A program made the translations under genes and the position numbers. A stretch of DNA of 32,490 bases from NCBI RefSeq assembly GCF_004745485.1, contig NZ_RHFG01000036.1, positions 1 through 32,490 on the forward strand, read 5' to 3'. Source of the stretch: Brevibacterium sp. S22. GTDB lineage: Bacteria > Actinomycetota > Actinomycetes > Actinomycetales > Brevibacteriaceae. The notes below the pieces were generated by a model. It had not been told where the DNA came from. It worked only from the letters and a program-made list of their open reading frames with translations, and did not search any database. Shown in pieces: positions 7,788 through 15,714 of this stretch (position 1 is the stretch's first letter; every line of letters begins with the position of its first letter).

Positions 7788-8986
7788 TGGTGGTCAGACA
7801 ATTCCGGCTGGCCATCCGTCCGGTCCGTTGGTTGCAACGCTGGAGCCATAACCATCTTACCGCTCGGTGGCGGCTTACCCTCACCTATGGTCTGCTGGCC
7901 GCACTGGTCGCTGCTGGCGCCGTCATCGCGATCAACCTAGTCATGCGAATCCCCTCCTATACTTTCGCTCGCACATTGTCGCCCACCACCCCTAATCCAA
8001 CCGAAAAGCATTCTCCCAGCGATCCGGCTAGAACCGTTGCCGTCACACCTGGCAACAAGCTGACCACCATCACTAACACCTCAAGTCTCTTCGACACACT
8101 GTGGCTGGTCTCGATCAGCATCGGCATCGTCCTGGTCGTGATCACCACGATAACGGCATGGATCGTGGCCGGCCGAGTATTACGCCCGTTGAAGCACCTC
8201 AACAATGCGGCCCGGGTAACTGCCGCCGGATCATTGACACATCGGCTGGACACATCTGGGGCGCGCGATGAGATCACCACTCTAGCCGCGACTTTCAACG
8301 AGATGTTGGGTCGCCTAGACCGACAAATCGAAAGCCACAGACGTTTCGCTGCCAACGCATCACACGAGTTACGTACTCCGTTGGCCACCACTAAAGCAAT
8401 GCTGCAGGTCGCCGCTGATAGCGAGTTGCAGGAGCCTCAAACGCATCAGCTGATCGACCGGTTGATGATCACCAACCAGCGTTCGATCGATCTGGTTGAC
8501 GCCTTGCTCACGCTGTCAGATTCGGAGAATGTCGCTCTGGACTCCCGACCGTTGAACCTGGAAACCATCGCCACTGACGTACTACTTGAGGCGGAACTGA
8601 CCACTCACTATCAGAGAGTCGAACTTGATCATGACTTCAGACAGGCACGTTGCCACGCCGATCCAGGCCTGGTCCGCCTAATCATTACTAACCTCCTGTC
8701 AAACGCGATCCGGCACAATGTTGCTGACGGCCGAGCCCTAATCAAGACCGAGTCCACCGCCGGCTGGAGTTCGGTGATCATCAGCAATACAGGCAACGAA
8801 CTCGACCAGGAACAAATCGATCACCTCCTCGGCCCCTTCTCGCGTCGTCGAGTCGGCTCGGAGGGTCACGGACTCGGACTTGCGATCACCGACAACCTGG
8901 TCAAGGCGAACCGCGGCCGGCTTGAACTCAGCGCCCGTTCAGGCGGGGGCCTAATCGCGCGGGCCGAGTTCCCCGCCATACCGTGA
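7784..8986 (+). CDS. Sensor histidine kinase (HAMP, HisKA, HATPase)
   Basis: The product has about 400 residues. The GTG at 7784 overlaps the regulator stop; an in-frame ATG follows at 7787. It has two membrane helices (about 31-53 and 106-128) enclosing a short extracytoplasmic loop of about 50 residues. HAMP follows (about 129-180), then a HisKA dimerisation domain with phospho-acceptor H194 in SHELRTPL. The ATPase domain has an N-box NLLSNAIRHN (303-312) and GHGLGL (361-366). The short outer loop is too small for a standard sensory domain. Such kinases often respond through a partner transporter or to lipid-linked signals in the membrane. It pairs with the regulator encoded upstream. Confidence 0.92.
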   Translation: MMVVRQFRLAIRPVRWLQRWSHNHLTARWRLTLTYGLLAALVAAGAVIAINLVMRIPSYTFARTLSPTTPNPTEKHSPSDPARTVAVTPGNKLTTITNTSSLFDTLWLVSISIGIVLVVITTITAWIVAGRVLRPLKHLNNAARVTAAGSLTHRLDTSGARDEITTLAATFNEMLGRLDRQIESHRRFAANASHELRTPLATTKAMLQVAADSELQEPQTHQLIDRLMITNQRSIDLVDALLTLSDSENVALDSRPLNLETIATDVLLEAELTTHYQRVELDHDFRQARCHADPGLVRLIITNLLSNAIRHNVADGRALIKTESTAGWSSVIISNTGNELDQEQIDHLLGPFSRRRVGSEGHGLGLAITDNLVKANRGRLELSARSGGGLIARAEFPAIP

Positions 8987-9128
8987 CGAATAAGGAACAA
9001 TACTCAGTCCCGTGGTCCCAATTCCGGGGAAGCTTCCTCCCCAGATCCCGGCAGGGGTTCCTGCTCCTATTACTCCTCGTCCGAGCTCCTCAGATGAACC
9101 ACTCAGACTAGGTTGGCTACGGAGCGAT

Positions 9129-10016
9129 TTACCATGATCGCAAATGTTCAACTGCGAGGCGTGCGCAGTAGCCGATCGACGCGTCGAGTTCGGGTTGGGA
9201 AAATGCTGCGATCCGAGATCTGGTGAATACCGCGATACTGAATGCTGCCCTGGAATCGGCATCGATGACGATTCCAGCCTCGTGCCGGAAGTTGAGGAAC
9301 GTGCCTGTCTTTCCGTAGTATTCGACCGCGTCCATAGGGAAGCCCGACGCGATACGATGACGAAATACCTGGGTTTTCAGCAGTTTGCGCAGCGTGGCCG
9401 TACCTTTGGGCCCAATCAGCTCGCCGGTATGGATGAGCTCAAATAACCTTGCCACACTACGGGCCGTGCCAGTATTGAACGCAGAGTCGGGAAGGTATGG
9501 AGCACCTGAGGTGTTGAAGTGGTCTGTGGCCAGGATGAGCGCCTCGACTTCATTACCATCTGCAATCTCGTCGATTACCTTGTAGAGGTGCGACATCGGT
9601 GAGTCCACAGTCAGCGAACGGAGTTTGTTGCTAGCCAGAAGATCGCCGACTCGGTTTGGACCAACAATTTCGAATATAGTGTCTGTCGCAGCATTGTCAC
9701 TGACGGACAGCGACATCACTGCAAGATCTCGCAGACTCATCGTCACCGTGTCCTGGAGTACGGTGATCCCCGTTCCGCCGGGAGTCGAATTGAGCGGGTC
9801 CACGTCGACGCGATGCTGGAGGTCGATCTCGCCTCGCTCACCCGCCTGAATGAGTGCAGCGATGAGTGGTACTTTGGCAACCGAAGCCAGCGGTATGCGT
9901 GAGGATTCTTTGATTCCTATCCAATTCCGAGTCTCGAGGTCTTCGACGTATAGGTAGCCTTCGGCACCGAGGCCGGACCAAATCGCGTTGATCGTGTCGC
10001 TGATTTCTTCAGTCAT
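9129..10016 (-). CDS. Cytoplasmic class A beta-lactamase-like serine hydrolase (BlaB-like penicillin sensor)
   Basis: This 295-residue protein has the penicillin-recognising fold. The active-site motif is SVAK (S45, K48), followed by SDN (106-108) and KTG (236-238). Two features argue against an ordinary beta-lactamase. There is no signal peptide or lipobox. The ExxLN (Glu166) motif is not seen in the region before NTGTARSVARLFELI (about 181-195), where deacylating class A enzymes carry it. An enzyme of this kind should acylate and stay acylated. The gene overlaps the upstream LysR gene by 4 bases. In Streptomyces cacaoi, a LysR (BlaA) and a similar non-exported serine-type protein (BlaB) together control a beta-lactamase gene. 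By analogy this is probably the sensing partner of the LysR, though an L,D- or amide hydrolase role is possible. Confidence 0.8.
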   Translation of the reverse strand: MTEEISDTINAIWSGLGAEGYLYVEDLETRNWIGIKESSRIPLASVAKVPLIAALIQAGERGEIDLQHRVDVDPLNSTPGGTGITVLQDTVTMSLRDLAVMSLSVSDNAATDTIFEIVGPNRVGDLLASNKLRSLTVDSPMSHLYKVIDEIADGNEVEALILATDHFNTSGAPYLPDSAFNTGTARSVARLFELIHTGELIGPKGTATLRKLLKTQVFRHRIASGFPMDAVEYYGKTGTFLNFRHEAGIVIDADSRAAFSIAVFTRSRIAAFSQPELDASIGYCARLAVEHLRSW

Positions 10017-11071
10017 TTGGCTGGGTGCAACCTCTCATCGGTATGATCAGACTCGGTTTGTCCATCCGGTTGATGTTGTAGGTTGGTCGTGGCCCCGAGC
10101 ACTGCCGCGAGGGCACGCTTGAAAACCGGATGTGCATTGATCTCTGCCAGCAAGTCGAGTCGGTTGGAACTGATTGTGTACACGCGCTTGGCAAATGCTG
10201 GCGGACTCAACCGTCGGAAAGGCAACGAGTTCTTTCTTGCCTGAAGTTCCGTGCACAAGAGCACTGAATCGTGTGAATAGACGTGAGCAACAGCCTGGAA
10301 TTCGCTGACAGCGACTTCCAGCTGCCGGAGGTGAATACCCTTCTTGACCAGAGGGGTGAGAAGCCGAGAATCGTCGAGAAGCCCCGCGTCCTCGGGAAGC
10401 ACTACTATTTTCTCTCGTTCTGAAAGCGACGCGATTCGCGAGAGGTCCATTCCGGCAGGCATACCCCGTAAGTCTCCGATATCAATTCTTCGAGACATGC
10501 TTGACATTTCGGAAGAGGCATTTGAGCCGACCGCAGACGAAGGATCATTCTGCCGCGCATACCGCTTCGAAGCCACCCCCAGCTCAACGAACAGATCCGT
10601 TGCAACCATCGACGAAAACCTCGACATGCTCTCGCCGAGTTTCCCGACAATCAGCCCGGCGTCGAGTTCGCCAGCAGCAATTCTGTCATCAAGAGAAGCC
10701 ATGCTATCGGGAACCAACCGAACGTGAATATCGGCAATTCGAAGGTCATCTCCTACCTTGGCCAAGGTTGCCGGGTCAAGACTTCCTACCACGCCCACGA
10801 AATAGTCCTCAGTACGTGGCCGCGCGACATTTGGCAGGTTCTCGACGCGTCGAAGTATCTCGATGGCCTCAGCAAGGAGATTCTCTCCTGCCGTTGTCAG
10901 CCCGATATCACGTCGACGACGATCAAAGAGTCTGACTCTGAGATGCTTCTCCAGTTCCGCTATGCGTCGCGACACCGGTGGTTGAGCCACTCCTAGATAA
11001 TCCGCGGCCCGGGTGAAGCTAGCGTGTTCGGCAACGGCTACGAAGTACTTGAGCGAACTCAACAAGTTCAT
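10013..11071 (-). CDS. LysR-family regulator (BlaA-like)
   Basis: The product has 352 residues, longer than the usual 300. The N-terminal winged HTH is clear (residues 1-60: FVAVAEHASFTRAADYLGVAQPPVSRRIAELE). The effector domain follows, with an RRRRDIGLTTAG linker and a GELDAGLIVG strand. There is an unusual Ser/Asn-rich insertion at about 173-195 (NDPSSAVGSNASSEMSSMSR) and a polar tail. It is divergent from the PBP operon across 93 bases, the classical position for a LysR that controls both its own gene and its neighbour. It is translationally coupled to the beta-lactamase-like gene. I infer that it activates the two PBP genes when the partner protein reports beta-lactam or altered wall fragments. 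Confidence 0.88.
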   Translation of the reverse strand: MNLLSSLKYFVAVAEHASFTRAADYLGVAQPPVSRRIAELEKHLRVRLFDRRRRDIGLTTAGENLLAEAIEILRRVENLPNVARPRTEDYFVGVVGSLDPATLAKVGDDLRIADIHVRLVPDSMASLDDRIAAGELDAGLIVGKLGESMSRFSSMVATDLFVELGVASKRYARQNDPSSAVGSNASSEMSSMSRRIDIGDLRGMPAGMDLSRIASLSEREKIVVLPEDAGLLDDSRLLTPLVKKGIHLRQLEVAVSEFQAVAHVYSHDSVLLCTELQARKNSLPFRRLSPPAFAKRVYTISSNRLDLLAEINAHPVFKRALAAVLGATTNLQHQPDGQTESDHTDERLHPAK

Positions 11072-11133
11072 GAATCAACTCTACCAGCATCTATATCGAA
11101 TTCATTATGATTTAGGTTCTTTGCGGTATTGGA

Positions 11134-11156
11134 CATGTGACTTGGGCGTTCACATG
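11134..11156. promoter_or_regulatory. Inverted repeat before the MecA-like PBP gene (candidate operator/leader hairpin)
   Basis: CATGTGA, nine bases, then TCACATG form a perfect 7-base inverted repeat ending nine bases before the PBP start at 11165. The 93-base divergent region also holds an AT-rich imperfect palindrome centred on GAATTC (about 11093-11108), which has the spacing of a LysR T-N11-A site. No good AGGAGG precedes the PBP ATG. The repeat could act as operator DNA or as a hairpin hiding the start. Which regulator binds where is inference. Confidence 0.4.
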
Positions 11157-11164
11157 CTTGAACC

Positions 11165-13066
11165 ATGAAGAACCGTAAGCGTCTTATCGCAATTCTTGTG
11201 TGCTGCGCACTGCTGCTGGGCGGGGCAGTACTGTCCTTGCGTTCACTGCCGTTTCTCCCACGGGTTGCAGCACAACAAGCCGCTACTGACCTCAAGAGCG
11301 GGTCATTCTCTTCACGAGTCTGGGAGGAGTCCAGTGCCGCAGGAAACTATCGGACGATTGTGGCTGGGCTGCGCGAGGCCGGATTCGTCTTGCAGAGTGT
11401 CAAGGTCGTTTCGGCAGACGGAGACAACGTCACATTCGAGTGGAAATGGGACCCCCCTGCCTCCGAGGGGAACCGCGACGCGGCGAATCCCAAAGCATGG
11501 GTTTACGAGACTCAGGCCGAACTCAAACGTGCGGGAGCCATGTGGCAAATTGGATTTGCCCCGTCGCTTGTCCACCCGGATTTGAAACACGGTGATGTAC
11601 TGAAAGCGCAACCGACCGCAGGACCTCGGGGACGTGTCTTGGGCGAAGACGAAGAAGTTCTCGTCGAAGAAGGCACAGTAGTCGACGTTGGCCTTCATCC
11701 CGCAAAAATGGACGCCGACCCTTCTCATACCTTCAACAAATTGTCGAAAGTCCTCGATGTCGACGAAACGTCTTTGAAGAAGAAGGTGGTAAGCGCGGAT
11801 AAGGATGCTTTCGTACCAGTCATCACACTGCGCGACGAGGATTACCAACTGGTCAAAGCTGACATATACAAGCTGCCAGGCACCGTGTTCAGAGAACGCG
11901 AACAGTCTCTGAGCAGAACTAAAGGGTTCGCAGCTGCGACTCTCGGCAGTGTCAGCCCGGCAGCTGCAAGTGAAGTCGACGATGATCCTGCCCATCTGGT
12001 TGAAGGAACCGAGATCGGGAGGTCCGGGATTCAGAAGGAGTTTGACAATATCTTGCGCCCAGAGCTTGGCACTACCGTCGCTATCGAACGAGCTGACGAG
12101 GACGGCAGTAATAAGACGAGAGCGCTTCGAACCTTCAAACCTCGAGCAGGCAAAGACGTGCAGACCACGATCGACGTCGCCACTCAGATTGCCGCGGAAG
12201 ATGCCGCTAAGACTCAGAATAAACCGACGGCGATCGTTGCCATCCGGCCAAGCGACGGTCATATCCTCGCTGTGGCCAATCACGACAACGAGGGAGCTGG
12301 ATGGGATCGCGCGTTGCAGGGCCAATACCCACCGGGCTCCGTCTTCAAGGTCGCCAGCGGTCTGGCGATGCTCGATGGGGGTGTGACGCAGTCGTCAATC
12401 CTCAACTGTCCGAAGACCACTAGTGTCCAGGGCAAGTCGTTCAAGAACGCAGAGGATCACGTGTTAGGCGAGGTCACTTTCAGAGAGAGTTTCGCCGAAT
12501 CATGCAACACCGCGTTCGTCAATGGTGCGGCAGAGACGACGAGTGCAGACGTGTCCAAGACGGCTTCAAATCTGGGAATGACATCGGCAGATATAGGTAT
12601 CGATGCTTTTATGGCCGATGTCCCGAAGGTGGATGATTCGGTCGAGCATGCGGCGTCAATGATCGGTCAAGGCAAGGTTCTGGCCAGCCCTCTCGGTGTA
12701 GCCACGATGGCGGCTTCGGTGAAGGCAGGGCACTCTGTCTCTCCTGTGCTCGTCCCCAGCGCCCAGTCAAACACAGCCACATCGAGCGCCGATCTCGATG
12801 AGAGCCATTTCGATGATACTCGCGCCATGATGAGGGCCGCTGTGGCAGAAGGGACAGCGGATGAGCTCAAAGATGTTCTGGGTAAGCCGGTGTTCGGCAA
12901 AACAGGAACGGCCGAGTACGGTGCCGAAGTTCCGCCTCGAACCCACTCATGGTTCGCCGGATTCCAAGGGGACGTGGCTGTGGCGGTCCTTGTCGAAGAC
13001 GGTGGCTTCGGTGCCCAGGCCGCAGTGCCTGCCGCGAAACGGTTTTTTCAGGAGATGAACTCATGA
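11165..13066 (+). CDS. MecA-like class B penicillin-binding protein (transpeptidase with MecA_N domain)
   Basis: This 633-residue, membrane-anchored D,D-transpeptidase has a signal anchor at residues 6-25. An NTF2-like MecA_N domain occupies about 33-150, ending in the family pattern W.IGFAPSLVHPDLK..D. A dimerisation/linker region carries RSGIQKEFD (about 286-294). The transpeptidase domain has SVFK (S392, K395), SCN (446-448) and KTG (579-581). The MecA_N plus transpeptidase layout is that of staphylococcal PBP2a and enterococcal PBP5, low-affinity enzymes that keep crosslinking when other PBPs are blocked. The gene overlaps the class A PBP gene by 4 bases and is divergent from the LysR gene. 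All active-site motifs are intact. Low beta-lactam affinity is inferred from architecture and context. Confidence 0.88.
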   Translation: MKNRKRLIAILVCCALLLGGAVLSLRSLPFLPRVAAQQAATDLKSGSFSSRVWEESSAAGNYRTIVAGLREAGFVLQSVKVVSADGDNVTFEWKWDPPASEGNRDAANPKAWVYETQAELKRAGAMWQIGFAPSLVHPDLKHGDVLKAQPTAGPRGRVLGEDEEVLVEEGTVVDVGLHPAKMDADPSHTFNKLSKVLDVDETSLKKKVVSADKDAFVPVITLRDEDYQLVKADIYKLPGTVFREREQSLSRTKGFAAATLGSVSPAAASEVDDDPAHLVEGTEIGRSGIQKEFDNILRPELGTTVAIERADEDGSNKTRALRTFKPRAGKDVQTTIDVATQIAAEDAAKTQNKPTAIVAIRPSDGHILAVANHDNEGAGWDRALQGQYPPGSVFKVASGLAMLDGGVTQSSILNCPKTTSVQGKSFKNAEDHVLGEVTFRESFAESCNTAFVNGAAETTSADVSKTASNLGMTSADIGIDAFMADVPKVDDSVEHAASMIGQGKVLASPLGVATMAASVKAGHSVSPVLVPSAQSNTATSSADLDESHFDDTRAMMRAAVAEGTADELKDVLGKPVFGKTGTAEYGAEVPPRTHSWFAGFQGDVAVAVLVEDGGFGAQAAVPAAKRFFQEMNS

Positions 13067-15297
13067 CCAAGCTGAAACATTTCACAATGTTCGTGGCGGT
13101 TTCGATCATCACAGGGCTCGTCGCGTCCGGACTCATTGTGCCAATCGCGGGGGTGGGCACAACAGCGGCAGCGACTGGGATCAGCATATTCGACTCTCTT
13201 CCCAGAGAATTGGAAGAACGGCCGCTTGCCCAGCCATCGACGCTGTTCACAAAAGATGGTAAGAAGATCGCCGATGTCTACTGGCAGAATCGAAAAGAAG
13301 TAGGTCTCGAGAACGTCTCTGAAGCGATGAAGCACGCGACACTGGCTATCGAAGACCATCGCTTCTACGAACACGGACCCGTCGATATTGAAGGCATCTC
13401 ACGGGCGATCGTCAAGAACCTTGTCACCGGGTCGTTGCAAGGCGGTTCGACACTGACTCAGCAATACGTCAAGAACGTCCTGATCGCCAACAGCCACGCT
13501 GAAGGTGATGACTCGACCTTACAATCGGCGCGAGAGCGTTCTGGGACGAGGGGAGTTGCTCGCAAGCTTCGCGAGATGAAACTTGCTGTTTCTGTGGAGG
13601 AGAAGTATTCGAAGGACGAGATCCTCGAAAGATATCTGAATATCAACAGCTATTCCGGCTCGCCCAACGTCTATGGTGTCGAAGCGGCCGCGCAACAATA
13701 TTGGGGTGTCGATGCCAAGGACCTCACCGTGGCTCAGGCCGCCACACTGGCCGGCATTGTCCGCTCCCCGTCCCGCTATAACCCACAGACAAATCCTGAC
13801 GAAGTCATCACTCGTCGCAATGTCGTACTGGCCAAGATGCGGGAGTATGGCTATATCGATCAGGCGGACTATAAGTCGGCGATGAAGTCCGCACTCAACC
13901 TCAAGACTCACAGCAAACCCAATGGGTGTCAGACGGCCGACGATGTGGCGTACTTCTGTGAATTCGTCCAACACGAAATCAAATCGGATTCTGCGTTCGG
14001 CGAAACCGAGGAAGACAGAATCAATCTGCTCAAACGCGGTGGCCTCAAGGTCGTGACTACTCTCGACTCCAAGTTGCAGAAGAAGGCGAGTGAGGCAGTC
14101 CGAAACAGATTGCCGGTCGGCGATCCCTCGGGTGCTCGACAGGCTCTGGCATCAGTGGACGTCAAAACCGGCGGTATCCTAGCAATGGCTCAAAACACAG
14201 AATACGGATTTAAGACAGACAGCGCGCCTGGGACTACTGCCGTCAATTTTTCTGTGGATACGCCGCAGGGTGGCGGCGGTGGCTTCCAGCCCGGATCGAC
14301 GTGGAAGCCGTTCGTTCTCGCTACTTGGCTGCAGGACAACCGCAGCCTGAACGATCAGGTCAACGGGTCGGGAGCGAATTACACAGGTTTTTCAACATCT
14401 GGTTGCGACGGGCGCAACTATGCGGGCAACGGCTACAACCCCAGGAATGCAGGAGACTCCGATGGGGCCGGCGGCAGCATGTCAGTGCTCGAGGCCACAA
14501 AACGCTCAGTGAACAAGGCTTATGCTGATATGGCTTCCCAGCTGAATATGTGCGATATCCGCGATACCGCAAAGAAGATGGGCGTCCATCTGGGAACCGG
14601 GGCGGAACTCGAGTCGCAAAAGCTCAAAGACGGGACTGAGCAAGTCCTCTATCCTTCATCGATCCTTGGCACAGTTTCAGTGTCGCCCTTAACCATGGCT
14701 GCAGCGTATACCGCTTTTGCTAACCATGGTCAACGCTGCCAGAGCCATGGGCTTGCCTCGGTCAAGAACTCTGATGGGAAATCCCTCGAGATCGGCGACG
14801 CCGACTGTCAGAGCGTGCTTGACGGAAAGGTTGCGGACACAGTTGCCTATGCGCTGTCACAAACGTTCAATGGCGGGACGACCAGCGGTTTGAAAATATC
14901 CGAACCTGCGGCAGCGAAAACAGGAACTACGAACTTCGAAGTCGGAGCCAGCTGGCTCGCGGGATTCACCCGGGGCATCTCAACTGCGGTGTGGACCGGC
15001 GATCCCGCGGGCACACGTGATTGGCGTGAGAACGACAAAGGGAGAATGCCCAAAATTGTCTATGGCGACACCATTTCCGGTCCTAGCTGGCAGGAGTTCA
15101 TGCAATATGCAGCTAAGAACTTCGAAACAGGTGAATTTCCGAATACTGGCGGAACGCCCACTAGGGCAGGCGCCCGGAAATCTTCTGGAGATAGCGAGCG
15201 AGCAGGCGACGTTTCCGGGCACGATGCACGGTCCACCGAAGAGAGCCGACGGGCAGACGAAAATAGCGAAGCTCCGGAGTTAGACGGTATGAAGTGA
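13063..15297 (+). CDS. Bifunctional class A penicillin-binding protein (GT51 plus transpeptidase)
   Basis: This is a 744-residue product from the ATG at 13063, preceded by AGGAG and overlapping the PBP stop (ATGA). It has a short cytoplasmic tail and membrane anchor (about 8-30). GT51 runs from about 55 to 235 and holds EDHRFYEHGPVD (catalytic E97) and GGSTLTQQYVKN. The transpeptidase domain has STWK (S412, K415), SVN (482-484) and KTG (619-621). A polar, low-complexity tail follows residue 700. It supplies glycan polymerisation beside the MecA-like transpeptidase. MecA needs a partner transglycosylase (PBP2 in staphylococci), so co-carriage here would make a self-contained pair. The stop codon lies in the first bases of the IS110 fragment, so the extreme C-terminus may have been altered by that insertion. 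Confidence 0.9.
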   Translation: MTKLKHFTMFVAVSIITGLVASGLIVPIAGVGTTAAATGISIFDSLPRELEERPLAQPSTLFTKDGKKIADVYWQNRKEVGLENVSEAMKHATLAIEDHRFYEHGPVDIEGISRAIVKNLVTGSLQGGSTLTQQYVKNVLIANSHAEGDDSTLQSARERSGTRGVARKLREMKLAVSVEEKYSKDEILERYLNINSYSGSPNVYGVEAAAQQYWGVDAKDLTVAQAATLAGIVRSPSRYNPQTNPDEVITRRNVVLAKMREYGYIDQADYKSAMKSALNLKTHSKPNGCQTADDVAYFCEFVQHEIKSDSAFGETEEDRINLLKRGGLKVVTTLDSKLQKKASEAVRNRLPVGDPSGARQALASVDVKTGGILAMAQNTEYGFKTDSAPGTTAVNFSVDTPQGGGGGFQPGSTWKPFVLATWLQDNRSLNDQVNGSGANYTGFSTSGCDGRNYAGNGYNPRNAGDSDGAGGSMSVLEATKRSVNKAYADMASQLNMCDIRDTAKKMGVHLGTGAELESQKLKDGTEQVLYPSSILGTVSVSPLTMAAAYTAFANHGQRCQSHGLASVKNSDGKSLEIGDADCQSVLDGKVADTVAYALSQTFNGGTTSGLKISEPAAAKTGTTNFEVGASWLAGFTRGISTAVWTGDPAGTRDWRENDKGRMPKIVYGDTISGPSWQEFMQYAAKNFETGEFPNTGGTPTRAGARKSSGDSERAGDVSGHDARSTEESRRADENSEAPELDGMK

Positions 15298-15430
15298 CCC
15301 CGCCGGTTTGGTTCAGGGGCTGCGCACCGGGCCCACCTCACAAAGAATCGTGGGTTACCGGACACGAAGCCCCGTGCCCGGCCTATCCAACATTTGTGGG
15401 AGGCCCCGGTGTTCACCGAGCGTACAACCA
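15294..15430 (+). mobile_element. IS110-family 5' end fragment, inverted partner of the left copy
   Basis: About 137 bases match the 5' end of the IS110 element at 783-919, in the opposite orientation. They include GTGACCCC, the whole non-coding leader, the GTG start at 15409 and the first seven codons, then unrelated sequence after ACAACCA. Differences are few and lie mainly in the outermost 45 bases. It marks the right edge of the resistance block and supplies the stop codon of the class A PBP gene. Confidence 0.75.
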
Positions 15431-15714
15431 CCTGTCTTTATACGAGTGTCGCAGTTGAGGGTGTAACACCGGTCTGAATCCACCGGATTCAAGCAGGCAC
15501 CTGACGACATAGTAGCGAGGTCGCGGACGCCGAACACCGATCCTCGCAGATGCTCAAGCCTGCAGTTGATGGCCCTTTTCACTCGTCGACGTGAGATTGT
15601 CGAGACACTGTTGCCGGTGTCGAGGTCGAGGGACAGCTGTCCAGATGATTCGTTGATTCTCTCTTGGCCAACTTCTTCGAGTGTTGCGAGTTGGGTTGCG
15701 GTGTGGGCGGGGTC
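15431..15714. other. Unassigned remnant between IS110 fragment and IS256 element
   Basis: No intact gene is present. The minus strand is open from the IS256 transposase stop down to the IS110 fragment and reads ...QLATLEEVGQERINESSG... and RRRVKRAINCRLEHLRGS, without a start codon of its own. The composition looks coding but I do not recognise the family. It may be the inside of a gene destroyed by the two insertions. Confidence 0.35.

Noticed and set aside
9026..9042. Small hairpin (GGGGA-N7-TCCCC) between converging kinase and beta-lactamase-like genes
   Set aside because: Stem of only five bases and no T-run; not strong enough to call a terminator.
11312..12325. 337-codon minus-strand open frame opposite the MecA-like PBP gene
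   Set aside because: No recognisable domain, and it is the antisense of a gene with all PBP motifs.
120..15430. Composite transposon formed by the IS110 pair
   Set aside because: Both copies are broken, they are inverted, and IS110 elements are not known to move DNA as composite transposons; only the bracketing is reported.
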